Of a stretch of DNA of 64,000 nucleotides, positions 9,677 through 24,600 are shown one piece after another. The position numbers were made by a program, and so were the translations under genes. Positions within the stretch are counted from its first letter, which is position 1. The number at the start of each line of letters is the position of its first letter. Below the pieces are notes generated by a model that had not been told where the DNA came from, made no database searches, and saw nothing but the letters and a program-made list of their open reading frames with translations. Source of the DNA: Epiperipatus broadwayi (lineage: Eukaryota > Onychophora > Udeonychophora > Euonychophora > Peripatidae); contig JAQFVV010012394.1 of the NCBI GenBank assembly GCA_028023455.1, forward strand, positions 25,059,053 to 25,123,052, given 5' to 3'.

Positions 9677-12600
9677 GTAAGTTTTTTTTAATTCTTGATT
9701 TGTTGAAACTTTAATTTAGTATTAATTAAAATTAGTTATCATTTTCATAATTATTATTATGTAATGCTGTCACTTTCTGATTATTGTATGAATAACATTC
9801 TGTCTTTTTATAACATTTTTGTTCCAAAAACCTTGATTATAATACACTTTTTTATTAAATTCAATTTAGTACAGATAATTTAACTCCCAACCATCTTTTT
9901 TTTTTTTTAAAAAAAAAAATCCTTTTATTTTGTTTACTGAATCAAAAAATAAAATGAGAATTAAAGATCATCTCAACATTTCAATCATTTATTATAGTCA
10001 TTTTCATGAATTTAAAAGCTAAAATGTCTGGAAAAAATGCAAAAAAAAATTTTTTTAAATATGAAATATTATCAGGTTAAAATAGCACAAATATATATAC
10101 AATATAACAAAAAAATGCAAAAAAATAAATAAATAAAATCTTACTCTTTTGTCCAAACTGTTTTTGAAAGGGAATATCCCCCCCCCCCAAAAAAAAAAAA
10201 ACAACTACTATTTATTTTCTTCAAATATATATATCTTTTTATTCTTAAACAATTTTTAAATCATTTAGAAACAAACAAAAAAAAAAAGATAGGCATTAAA
10301 TTAAAATAGGAAATGATAACAAATTTGTTTTTAATTAATTACATTTTGATAATAGTTGTTTTGTTTTTTGGAATAGATGAATAGAAATAATTTTAGAAAA
10401 GAATTCAAAAAGAGTAAGGTCTTTTTTTAAGGGGAAAAAGAGGATCTTTATTATATTGCTTGTAATTTTTTTTACATATCACATGTAATATAACAATATT
10501 TTTTTCAGACATGTTATAAAGTAAATTTAACATCATAAATGGTTGAAACTTTGGAATGATTTTTAATTTACAATATATATATATATTTTAAATTCAGTAT
10601 GCAAAAAAAAAAAAAAAGAATTTCGAAGAAAATGATTAAAGCTTTATTTTTTAACTTCCATCATTGGATTTGAGTGTGGTGTGTGATCGCTTTCTCCCCA
10701 ATTATTTTAATCTATATTTTGCTTTCCCCATAATTCTGGTCATCCTATAATGTTGTTACAGTCCTATATTGTTGCTGTCTAGTATAAGTAATTATAAGAA
10801 TATATTAAGATAAAAATAACAATTAAAAGAAATCAATATACCATTCTTTCTTTGATGGATTGTTGGAGATGAATTTGAGATTTCAGTATAAGACAAGACA
10901 TACAATCAAGAAATGTAAAAGACTACAATCTTCAGCATTTGGGATTGTTGTATATTTTAATCAGAGAAAATAAAAACTTAATTTAAAACTATGTTCTTTC
11001 TAAATCCAATAAGCTTCCAAAATTTTGCTAATTTTTTTTATTAAATTAAAATTATATAAACATAATATTTCATTCCCTTCCATTTATTTTCCAATCTTGA
11101 TTATATATGTTTAAATTTTATCAGTGCATCTCTCATCTCAGTTCTGACATATTGCAACCATCCATCAATACAAAACCTTCAACTATCTTTTTGTCACTAT
11201 GACTACATTTCTTGTTAGGTGAACTAGAAGCATCAAACACCCAAACCTATGCCTGAGTTGGCAGCTCAATATTTTTCCATTATCATAATTTGAGATAGGG
11301 ACTGGTGAAAGAGGGTGATATAAATTTTTGTGCTGACAGTTGTTTGGGTTGCCTAACCCTTTTATTTATATTATTGGTGAATGAATAAACTTGTGTTAAG
11401 TTTAAACTGTCATAATTTTTCTCTTTCAATAAAGTTATTGATGCTACATGAGTAACACAACATTATTGGAAATCCATTTATTTCTTCCAGTACATTGTTC
11501 CCTTCCAATCTAGTATTGCAATGGGATAATACATTGTTTTTCATTTATCAAAGTTAGGAATCCCTAAGCCAATAAGCCCAAAGAAACCTGCTAGTTATCA
11601 TATTTTTTATCTTTTTTTTTACTTGCATCATCTTTAAATTCAAATCTATTTATATTCTATTCCATTATAGTAGCCTTATATTAGACCATTCAATAACTTT
11701 AATTTGAAAATCATCATCATCAAATTTCAATATAGGTAGTCCTCGACTTTCATACATACTAACTACTTTTGTACCTAATGGCATTTATCTAGGGTTCAGA
11801 TTTCCTTTTAAATGGCTCTGTGTTTGGGGTTTAAATCCCTGCTTTCGATCACCATCATTTGCAGGCTTGCTGCTATCAAACGCACTGAGTAATTCAGCTA
11901 CCTGTTCTATCATTTTCAGATCAGTGCCTATGAGCATCTGTTCTGTGTTCTAAGTGTTTTTGTAGTGAATTCAAAATAATAAAAACTACTTTGAAATGTC
12001 TTTAAATGAATTATTATAATTTTGATGCAAGAAAATAAAGGAGGAAAAAGTAACATTAAATTTTAAATAAATTAGATCAACAACATTGTCATTAGAAATA
12101 TTTATTAGTATGTAAAAAATATTCATTTTTTTATTGGTAATTTTAAATGTTTTAGTTTGATATTTACTATTATTTAAAAGAAAGCAGAAAATGAAATAAG
12201 TTCGTAGATGTGGGTGGTCCACCTCTGCTATTTTTTTTTTCTACAATAAAATAAGAATGTGAAGAAAAAGTAGTTTAAATATTTTTGGTAAGACCCCCCC
12301 CCTCCCCATCTCAACTTTCATAGCTTTCTAATGAATCACGTAAACCGAATAATTTTTCTTTAATTTGTATTTGAAGACTTAAAAATAAAGATTTAAAAAT
12401 ATTTTAATGTCTATATATATATTGGCAATTGTTTGAGATTGTCTAACAATTTAGATTTTATTTTGGATAATCATTAAGAAATAAGTTAATTTGATATAAT
12501 TATTACAAATCAGTAAATAATATAAAAATACTTATTGAATTTTTATGCATTAACTATACCAATGTTTCCAACCAGTAAGACGTCTCGTCTTTTGTAGTTG

Positions 12601-15600
12601 GTGATGTTTATGTCCTTAAAGTTGTAAACATATTTTTCCAACTATAGTTTTCTATAGTTGAGAAATGAAAAAAAATGAAACTGCCTAAATTTTTTCTTTT
12701 ATGACCGAAATTATCATAATATTATTTATTTTAATAAAATCTGCGGAAGTACTGACCTCCTCCCCCCCCGGGCCAACTAACTGCCAGAAACGTAAGATGT
12801 AGAATGAATCCACCTACACTTTAGCTTTTATTGTATGTAAGCATACCATTTACTGATATAAAGTGTAGGTGGGCTCATTCTACATTTTATGTTTACTGCT
12901 AGTTAATTTATCTATAGCTCGCTGGTGGTTTTCAATACTTCCACATTATTTCATTTGTATTGGAGCTATTAAAAAATTATATTTAACTTTAATATAATTG
13001 GAAGGGATTTGAACTCAAACATTCAAGCATTCTACAGCTATCCACTCCACCTTATACAACCAATGCACATGACCACATACATGTGAAAAAGATAAATGAT
13101 CTCCAATACAGGTATACATATTTCATGCTGAACCAGCACTCATCAATTGGTCCAAGTACTGATTAAATATATGTATGGGAGATGATGATCTGGACCAACT
13201 GATGAGTGCTGTTTCAGCATGAAATATGTATATTGGAGATCATTTATCTTTTTTGCATGCCTATGGGTTGTATAAGATGGAGTGGATAACTGTAGAGTAC
13301 TTGAAAATCTGAGTTCAAATCCCTTCTAATCACATTAAATTCAGCATAGATCATGCAATTGTATTTAACTTTAATAATAAACACAAAGTTTTGATAAAGC
13401 AGTTCAATGTTAAAGGCAGAAACTAATTCATAATCTGATTCATTTGGACGATTACACTTATATAGATGACTAGTGAAGAATGGATTATAATGGTAGTGTA
13501 GATTAAGATATTAATTCATTCACATAGCAAATGTTGCTCTGTCTTATAAGAATTTATGTAATCCTGATTTGTGTTTCAAATGTTGTTATATGAAAGCAAG
13601 TAAACCTTATTCAAGTTTAATAAATCATTGAATCTATATTGGAAATCAAAATTTCACTTATATATAATATGTAGCTTTAATTCATGAGTAGCAACTTTTC
13701 TTATGCAACTGTAAATTCGACTTTTAAGTATTTGGATGCTGTTGAAAGAAAAATTTATCATAAATGCATTTTGAATCAAGCTTAGCACTTTCAAGGACTA
13801 TTTCTGGCATCATATTAATGAGATTTACATAGTGTAATAATGCTCAAGGGCAAATGGGTTTGTAAGTAATCATTAAACACTAGTCAACTCTTAGAATCCC
13901 AATATCAATAACAACCAACAATTTCTATCTGTTGTCAAGGCAATTGCTATAATATGAGGCCATAAGTAGTCCTCAAAAGCGCTAAGTTGGTTCAAAATGC
14001 ATTTATAAGTTTTTCTTGCAACATTTTCAAACTGTTGTCAAGGCAATCTCCTTTTAACAATTCCATCTTTATTGTTAAAAGGAGGTTGCCTTGACAACAG
14101 TTTGAAATTGTTGATTATTATTGATATTGGATTGTCTAAATGTTGACAGGTTTTTAATGATATAAATAAACTTATCACATATATATATGCATTCACCCAC
14201 ATAAATCTCCTTGCTACGAATCTGAGGTCATAAATAGTCCTCAAAAGTGCTAAGCTTGGTTCAATATGCATTTATAAGCTTTTTTTACAACAGCGTCCAA
14301 TCATTTGAAAGTTGAATATACAGTATATAGTCTTATAGAATACTTTGGTATTTTAAAACTTCATAAAAAAAATAGTGATAATATTAGATATGGCGCAATA
14401 TTAAAATAATAATAATTAGTCAGTTTTATTAAAAAAACACCTGGTCTAAAAGGAAATAATAGTACAAGTCTCCATTTATTTTTAAGAAATAAAACAATGA
14501 AATCTTTAAATATATTATTAAAGAAAACATGCAGCTTTTTAATTCTTTTAATTTAAGTTCTAAGAAAAATCAGTGGTAATATTTCTAGTTTTGTATGCCA
14601 AACGATTTATTTTAATATAAAATAAGTGTGTTTTAAATTTTATAATTGTCACTCTGTATCATGACTAATTAATGATTGTGATTTAAATGTATTCTTATCG
14701 ATTTGATTAACTAAAATTTTTTAATGATTGTGATTTAAATGTATTCTTATCGATTTGATTAACTAAAATTTTTTATTCGTTCTTAAAAATTAGTATACCA
14801 TTCATCATTTCCGGCACTCGAATTTCCTACGAATCCCCGAGCAATTAATTGGTCTTTTTTTTATTATTATTCATACACATGAATGCAATTTGCATTTCAA
14901 GATTTACGACCTTTGTGGTAGAAATATAAAAGTATTAATATATTTTTTGAGAATTGTCAACAGTTTGAAGACTCCCCGCTGCATTTAAATTATGTTTCCA
15001 GTCCGGACTTATTCCATTTCTCAACTGAGCTAGTGCGATATTTTCAAAACAATCATTTGTAGAGAGAATATTTAAAATTAAGAATAATATTGAATGATGA
15101 ATTCTTATCCTATAATGATTTCATTTTCTTCCAATGCAGAAAGCATGTTAAACGCCAGTTTTTTTTTTATTAATGGATTTTTTCTCTTATAAAATTAAAT
15201 AAATAATTTTTATCTGAAAGTCTCCTATGTACTAGTTATAACGCAAATAATTATTTAACAAAAAGTAAATGCTTATAATGTTTCACTAGACATTTCAATT
15301 GGTAAATTAGTACAACTATCCACTTTCTCTCATCATCATCAACCATTATCAATCCACTGCAGGATGAAGGTCTCTCCAAGTTTAATCCATCTTCTCCGAT
15401 CTTTAGCTTCTCTTCTCCACAACACCCCTGCACATTTTCTTATTTCATCCATCCATCTCACATGTGGTCTCTTTCTAGGTCTTTTACAATCTCTTGGAAT
15501 CCAGTTTAAAATTTCAATTGTCCATCTATTATCATCTCTTCTAGCAATATGTCCAGCCCAACTCCATTTCAATCTTTTAATTTTTTCAATAAGGTCAGTA

Positions 15601-18600
15601 ACACCTGTTTGTTGTCTTACCCATACATTGCGTTTTCGATCTCTTCTTGTTACTCCCAACCTACATCTCTCCATACTCCTTTCAGTGGTCTGAAGTCTCT
15701 GTATTGCTCTTCTATTAAGTGTCCAAGTCTCAGATCCATAAGTAAGAACTGGTAAAACACATTTGTTAAAAACCATCCTTTTCAAACATATAGGCGTATT
15801 TCCTTTTAATATCAAGTTATTTCTAGCAAAAGCACTCCAACCAAGTTTAATTCTACGATTAATTTCCTCCATTATGTTTCCATCTATATTAATAATCTGA
15901 CCAAGGTATTTGTAACTGTTAACTTCTTCTAATTCTTCATAATCAATCTTTATTTTCATATTTTGAGCAAATCGATTAAACATTACTTTAGTCTTTTTAT
16001 CATTTATCTTTAGTCCTACTTTTCTACTTTCATCTGCTAACTCCTGCAACATTTCCTGCAGCTCTGAAGCATTATTTGCAAAAACAACTACATCATCTGT
16101 GAAATCTAAATGACTTAAATACTTTCCATTTACTTTCACTCCTTTAGTTTCCCATTTTAATCCACAAAATACTTCTTGCAGCACTGCTGTAAAGAGTTTT
16201 GGAGATATGGAATCACCTTGTCTTACACCTTTCTCAATGTTGATTTTTCCAGTATCATTATGTAATCTAATTGTTGCTGTTGCATTTTTATAAATATTCT
16301 TTAAAATATGACAATATCCTGGATCTATACCTTGATGATCCAATGCTTTAATCACTGAAGAAATGTGTATAGAATCGAATGCCTTTTCATAATCTACAAA
16401 TCCAAAACATAATGACAACTCATATTCGTTTGTCCTTTCTATGACTTCTCTCAATACCTGGATATGATCTATTATACTAAAACCACTTTTAAATCCAGCT
16501 TGTTCTCTTGGTTGGTGGAAATCCAAAGTTCTCTGTAGACGAGTTGTAATTATCTTGGTAAAAACTTTATATAAAACTGATAAAAGGCTGATAGGTCTGT
16601 AATTTCTAATATCTTCTTTATCACCTTTTTTAAATATTAATATTATTTCTGCATTCTTCCAATCTTCCGGTACATCTTTATCATTTAGACATTTGGTATA
16701 TAACTTTGCTAAAATTGTTTCTATTTCTTCACCTGCTTCTTTTAATATATCAATTATAATTCCATCATTTCCTGGAGCCTTTCCTTTCTTCATACACTTA
16801 ATTGCATGTCTCACTTCTTCATTTAAAATTCTGGGCAATTCGGAAGATGTAATGGATATAGGAGGTACTTGTTCTTTATTATTATATAATTCTTGATAAA
16901 AATCTTCTACCAATTTCATGATGTCATCTCTCTTTTTAGTAATAATTCCATCTTTTTTTCTTATTGCAGATATAAATTTCCTACCAATACCAAAATGTTG
17001 TTTAACATTTTTGAGACTTTTATTTTCTTCTACAGCTTTCCTTGCTATTTCACAGTCATACTTTCTTATATCATTTTCAACTCTTTTCCGTACCATTTTA
17101 CAAAATTCGAGATATTCAATTCTTTTTAATACATCATTTTTGTATATCTTCATATTCCTTCTTTTCTTCATAAATTCTCTAGTCTCAGTAGAAATTTTAT
17201 TAGTCAATTGCTGCTTTTTTCTACCAGCTATGTTTGTTGCAGTTTTTAAAAGTGTATCAGTTATTTTTATATTAATTTCATTCAAATCTGAATCATGTTC
17301 AAAATCTCCTAACACTTGAAACCTATTTGTAAGTTCTAATTTAAATTCATTAGAATGTTTCTGAAGATTAGGAATATCAACTGTAAATATTGTTTTTCTT
17401 AATAATTTTTGTCTCTCTAGTTTCACATTAACACGTATCTTACATCTTACTAATCGATGATCACTTCCTGTGTTAAATTTATTAAGAACATTACAATCTT
17501 GAAATATGTATTTCCTGTTAGTCAAAATATAATCCAATTCTGCTGTACCTTCATTTGGATGCTTCCATGTCCATTTCCTTTTAACATTTTTCTCAAAAAA
17601 TGAATTCATAATATAAAGTTTTTCTTTTTCTGCAAACTCCACAAGTCTATGTCCTCTCTCATTTCTATTACCATAACCAAAATTACCTACAGCAATTTCA
17701 TCTTTCATTTGTCTACCAATTCTAGCATTAAAGTCTTCCATAACAATTTTAAAATGTTGTTTACTCTGATCAAAAGCCTTTTGTACATCCATATAAAAAT
17801 CTTCTACTACTTCATCACTATGAGAACTTGTTGAGGCATAAACCTGAATTATCTGCATTTGGTATCTGCTATTAAGTTGTATAACTAATCTTGCCACTCT
17901 GTCCGATACACCACAATCTCCACAATATTGTTCTTCCACTTTTTATTTATAATGAATCCTACTCCACTTGTATTTCCAATATGTGTGCCTTTATAATAGA
18001 GTATATGTCCATATGTCCACTTTTTAAATCAATTGTTTCTTCTCCTTTTCTTCTAACTTCACAAAGTCCAATAATGTCCCATTTAATATAAGACAGTTCT
18101 TCTTTTAATTCTTGCAATCTTCCTTCACTTGAAAGTGATCTGCAGTTGTAAGTACCTAAATAAAAAGTCGTCATCAAATGGCAGCCTGGGTCCGCAATCA
18201 GGGGATTCTTAGCACCCTCCGCCTTCGGCCACCAACCACTGCCTTGGTTGGTGACTTTACAGCCTCCTGGGAATAAGGGCCATGCTTTATTTTTGTCTGT
18301 CACAATTGTAAATATGTATTGGAAAAATATTTATCATTTACACAAACATTCATTCTGCCTTATCAGGCACTGAGAAGAAAGACCATGGTGTTTCTTGATC
18401 TTAAACTCAGAGGTAAAAAGCCAATAAACTCACCACGCTGGCTAATGCGTGTTGGTGAGCAGCCCATCCATGTTCGTATACTATATGAATAATCACATAG
18501 TAATAACAGCTGCAACGACAAAACGTATGGAGTGGACATTAGAAATTTGCCCTGCTCAGTTCCTTTAAGGCCTCCAAGAGGAATCAAAGGGTCTCCTTTC

Positions 18601-21600
18601 AGTTAATAGCAAACTCCTTTCTGCAGCCTTTCTCTCATCATATTTATATGTAAATGCGTCCCTATTACAAAAGTATGCATCACACATGTATACACAGTTA
18701 ATTCGAATACTTATTCAAAAATTTATATTATCCAAACAAAATCTGCAATAAATTATACTGTATTAGACTAATAAAGTTTTATTTGTTAGTTATTATCATT
18801 TATACACTGTACACAAAACATTTATATAACTTTAATGTTTACTTACATTTTTAGCAGAATTTGGGTTTACCCCGAAAAGTGATATTTATTCTTCAACTCA
18901 ACAGTTCACACATCTAAAAAACCAGGGATGTCAACTTAATGATATTTTGTCTAATATGTATATTCTGGTATCAAGGTTTAGAAAAATGATGAATATAATA
19001 ATCTTGATAAAGTTGAGATATATAATACCAAACCTTTATTATTTGTGCTGCTAAAAAGATGTATAAATGATTTCCTCTCCTGCATATATAAAAATGAAAG
19101 ATGGTAGTACAAATAATATTGTGTTTGCATAAACTAACCTCTTTTTATTATCCCAGTTAATCAAATGATAAGATTCAAATTAACTAAATACATAGATGTC
19201 AAAGAGATCTAATAAAAAATAAAGTATCCACATGTACATTTTGTGCAATTCAGTTAATCTGTGACAAACAACTAATTGGCTTTAGAAGCTAACTCGTTAT
19301 AGAATTCATTCTATCATACACTGAAGTACATGATTTTAGGGGTAATCTGTTCCCGGTCCACAGCCTACAGCAAAATTATCATCCAACATATACATTTAAA
19401 CATGTAAAATTTCACAATTTCTTTTACATTTTAGAATGTATTAAACTTTTTAAATACTGATACTATCATTAGTGCTTATGGACGTTTTGTCGATATTCAG
19501 CCTTTCATTTCTGTATAAAATCTTTATAATAGAATTTGATTTCTTTTTAATTTAATTTTAGAAATGAAAAATATTCTAAAAAATCATATTTGAACTTTGA
19601 AAACATTGAAAAAAGTAAGTTGTAATAAAAACAAAGACTAGAAAACATCATTGAGCCATTTGAAGGAAAACAATCTTCAGAAAATTAATGAAGTCTTTTT
19701 TATTTAAAATTTATTTTTAAAGCACAATCAAATAAATATTAATGTCTGATAAATCTATCAAATACTACCTTAAGATCTTAAAATTTCTTTATAGTTTTTA
19801 AGATATCTCAAAAGATTCTAACACATTATCAATTTTGACAGATATTGGTATTATGCCATCAGTTTCACATAGGCAGGATCCTCTTACATTGCCATTTTTT
19901 TTAACATTACAATCAAATTTATTAACGTTTATTTTTAAAAATAAAACATATTTTAATTAAAGCAAAATGTATAGTATATATTTTTTTGTTTTAGATAATT
20001 TTTAAACAATTATTGTATAAAAATAACCAGAAACATTTAATAAACTAGCAAAAAATATTTATTTTTTTTTCAAAAATTTTTTCAAATTAATCTCACAAAT
20101 GCTGTGGAAAGCAGATTATAAAATAATTAAAACTATCAATGTTTGAAGGCTATACTTTTTTTTGTAAGGGTATTTGATCATTACTGAATTGTTTGAAAAA
20201 TACTGAACTCTTCAGACTTTTTTAAATTAATAAATCAATAATTGTTAGATTGTTTTTTTTAAAAAAGTCTACTGTATTAATACCAATTAAAATAGTGATA
20301 GACATGTGATCTAAAGTGCTATTTCTGCAATAAGCAAGCCACTGTAAATTAATGGAATTGTAATAAAAAGGGTTAATATAAACTGTATTTATAGACTAAA
20401 CACTACAGGGTTTGTATAGCAACATAGGTATTGATACATTAGTATTTAAAATAAGATAGCTATAAAAACAACCATCTTGTTTTAAAATCAGTTACTTGAT
20501 CACATTCTTGTGAAACTATGTCAAATCAACTCACACAACAAGGACTCTTTTAATGATGTAATAGTTATTTGATTATTTTATAATAGTAATTGCTATCTAT
20601 GAATTTTTTGTAGTTAGTAAATTTGTACTTTGCAATTTAGGCAAAGTGTCTGCTGAAGAGCTAAAAGTTCCTTAATTGATTCTCAGCTAAATAAATATAT
20701 ATATATTGGTCAATTGAAAAAAATTGAGAACTGCAATAACTACTACATATTATGTGTTAGCAAGTGATGTAGTTAATATTTAACTTTGCAACATTGAATG
20801 GAAAAAAGTAAAATTTGCTTCTATGATCAAAAATTATCTTCACAAGATATTTGGTAAATATGAGAGTGCTGAATATTTTTTTTTTGTAAACTGAAAACAT
20901 TAACTTATATACACACTTTCTATTTTGGTAGCAGTAAAATCTTGATTAAGTATATATATAATAATATTGATAAGAATTAACTTTCTATTTGGATAGGATG
21001 TACAGCTACTGTGTACTTATTGATATTTATTATATATCCACACACATATTCATGTTTTAATTTATTTTACTCTTTATTTAATCATGAACTTTATATAAAC
21101 TGCTGAATATATATATAAAGCACTGATTTAAGAGATTTAAAATGATGTGTTGAGGGCCTATATTTAATTAGTAATATATAATCTATTTTTATTTTAATAC
21201 TTCAGTAAGATTTATGATAAAATTGCCTTTCATCTCATGATTTTATTTTCATGTGAAGTTTTCTTTCGAATAGATAGCCCAAAGATAGATATTTAACTAT
21301 CTAATATAAACCAGAAAATTGTTATCTAGCCATTCTTGACTGTAAAATAAAACAATAGTGTAATATTACTCAAATTCTCACTATCTGTAGTTGACAAGCA
21401 TAATACTTTTTCCTTCACATCTCTTCTAAAAGAGGCTTCTTGGAGAGGCCTCTGTTTTGCAATGGACTATTTTTTAAAGGCTTTTTCTTTTACATTTATA
21501 GTCTATATCAGCGCTTAAACTTTTTCCATTCATGACCACTTTTTATCATTGTGATTTTTTCACGACCCGATATTAAATATAAAATAGATATAAAAATAAA

Positions 21601-24600
21601 TATTCCCATAAATAATTTATTTTTTTGGTAAACAATATATATATGAAAATAAATAGTTTTAAGATTTGTTGTAAGTATACAAAAATTAATGAAAGAAAAT
21701 CACGTTTTAATGGGATGGATGAGCTTGTTTTTTGCTGCATAACAAATTAAATCTTAGTGAAATATTTGATACTGCTGTACATAAAGCATCTTCAACGTTT
21801 TTCAGTGTTGAACGATATTTGGATTTAATATACATTAAAGCTGAAAAAGTCATTTCACCTAAGTATGAGGTGCTGAATGGCAGAATAACATTTAATGCCA
21901 TTTCAGAAATTGTGGGAAATTCAGTCCTAGCTCCAGTCCAGAATTCAGTCAAGTTTTACGTTTGAGTTACTCGATAGCTCAGCAAATTCGTCTTGGGCTT
22001 TATATCTCATTAATGTCAATCAATGAATCTAAGATAACTTTTTGAAATCTAAATTCGATATAAAGTATTTGCAAAACTGTGTTTCTAGGGCTTTTAAGTG
22101 ATCTGTAATAATTTTTGCAATTAAAGTTTTACAATTATTTTTTTCAATTATAAAATTGTCTATAGTCAAAAACATAATTTTCCACCCTGTTCTTCCAAAT
22201 ATTGATCTTTTTAATAAAACCTTCAATTTTATCATTTGAAGTTAACATATTGCTATTTTTTCCTTGAAGAGACAAGTTAAGATCATTTAGCTTCTCAAAA
22301 ATATCAGACAAATAGCACAGCTTTGATAGTCAAAGTCATTTTGAAAAAGAGCAGCAAGATCAGATTTTTGTTCAGTTAAAAATACAATAATTTCTTCTTT
22401 TAATAACAATAATCTTCTTAAACTTAACCCTCTTGACATCCATCTTCTGCATGTAATAATAAATTTTTGTATTCAGAGTCCATGTCTTTACAAAGATGTG
22501 AAAATAAATGGCTGTTAAGGGCATGGCTTTTAATAAACTTTATAATTTTGATAGCGTCCTGAAGCAAATCGTTCAATTTCGTTGCTAATTTTTTTTGCTG
22601 CAAGGGTCTCTCGATGGATCAGGCAGTGAGTAAAAGTTACATGATTATTACAAGAAGCTTTAATAAATGATTTAAAACCAATATTTTCACCAATCATTGC
22701 TTTTGCACCATCTGAGCATACTCCAAAACAATTTTTCCATTCTAAACCTTCAGTTTTAAAAAAATGTCTATTATATGTCTTCCCCTCTTGTATGTTCTTC
22801 CAAAGAATGACAAAATAACAATTCTTCCTCAATGTTTTCTTTATAAATGTATCAGTGACATATACTAATAATTGAACTATTTTAAAATATCAGTTGTTTC
22901 ACCCAACTGAATTGTAAATATTGGGCTAAGTTGCTAAAATTGGTCATTGCTAATTTCAGAATTCTATTAGTGACAGTGTTACCTGACAAAAGAATTTTCC
23001 AAATTTCATCACCATATTTACTTCCGTGAAGTACTTCTATTTTAATAGCAGCACGTCATATAAGATCTTCTCCAATGATGTATGGCTTTTTATTTTTAGC
23101 AATCAGATATGAAACTTCATATGATGCGAGTAAATATTTTTCATTAACAGTTATAAATTTCTCAAAATATTGTTTTTCTTTAAAATGACTTTTTAATTTT
23201 GATGGTTTCATACTCTCCGTAGACTGGTATTATGCTAATACAATCATAATGTAAGCATGTATTTAAAATGAAAACAAACATGAAAAGCCATAGGGAAAAA
23301 TCACAAAGGCCATGAATGATGTAAAATATAAATTTATATTTGTAACTTTACGATATCTAAAATACCAACAACTTATTTTTTTCTAATCATTTTCCATCTT
23401 ATTTCAGTAGCTTGGAGACCAACTTAAACTAATGATTTTAAGAATCTAATTCGGATATGACGGAATTTATAACATGATTTTTTTTTTTTTGGAAGTAGAT
23501 AGATATACATAAAACCTGTTGCTGTACAACCCACTACAAGCAATGATTACCATTTACTTACATCATTCAATAATTAAAATATGCAATGAGATTTTAAATC
23601 CTATCTTAATTTCTAATGCTTTCTATTTAATATATAAATGGTGGAATGTCTTTTAAATAGTCATTTCTTATCAGGTTTGCCAAATGTTGGAAGATGAGGA
23701 TTTGAATGGTTTTAGCTTTTAGTTAAGAAGTCAATACCCATTTATTGAAAATTTTTGAATGTTTAACCAAGTTGGCTATGGGATGCCTATGTAAAAGAAG
23801 AATCTCAAGCCTGTTGGAAAAAAATTTCAAGTTTACTTGACCCAGATTCAAACCCAGGTTATCTGCATACATATATATTTAAATAGTATTCACTTTTGAT
23901 TGAAATTTAATGCACTAATTTGATATGCCATAACATGTATTCTTTAAGTTTAGAAACATTCAATGTGTTGAATTCTTGATAAATAAACTTTTCAGCAGCA
24001 TTGAATTTATAACATATATTTTACACAAGTTAAATGGTATGCTCAATTATTCATTTATTTGATACATATATGATAGTAGTCATTCATAAATGAGTTTAAG
24101 CATTCTAACTTGAGGGGAGGGGATTTAAATATAATGTATATAGTTATTTAAAATTAATAGAATGATTTTTTTTTCCCCAGAGGATGCATATCAACAACAA
24201 GCGGTCATTGACGAAGAGGCTTCTCTTCTAGATATTCTTGATACTGCTGGACAGGTATGTATAATTCAAACTTTTTTTTTTTTCAGTTTTGATTGCCTTA
24301 CAGTTCTCATCAAAGATCTGTAAATATTTTACATTAATATTACATTGCATTGTAAGACATTAAATGTCAATTTCAGACATATTTTATTTTTTTTATTTCC
24401 AATAATTTCACTTGTCTGTAATAATTAAAATAATTTTAAAAAATAACTGTAAAATCTTATACTGGAAAAAATCAATCAATCATTAATATATACTGATATA
24501 TTCATTTTTACATACCTACATATTCATAATCACTATTTTATAATACAGATATAATCCTACTTTATATATTATAAGCTTTAATTAAAATTACCCCAAATCC

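Noticed and set aside
11734-11760. pogo/Tigger transposon
   Set aside because: One terminus-like string only; no matching end, TA duplication or transposase was confirmed.
13199-13224. Calling the CTGATGA module an active hammerhead ribozyme
   Set aside because: Core letters and helix II fit, but the strands next to the core pair with each other, leaving no helix I and no UH cleavage site. Reported as a structural pattern only.
13300-13325. A tRNA gene at the gagttcaaatccc B-box-like sites
   Set aside because: No full cloverleaf with acceptor stem; it is part of a dispersed palindromic repeat.
14671-14774. CRISPR-like array
   Set aside because: Only two contiguous copies without spacers, in a eukaryotic intron.
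15364-17834. Several + strand ORFs across the RTE element
   Set aside because: They are antisense shadows of the reverse transcriptase and endonuclease frames.
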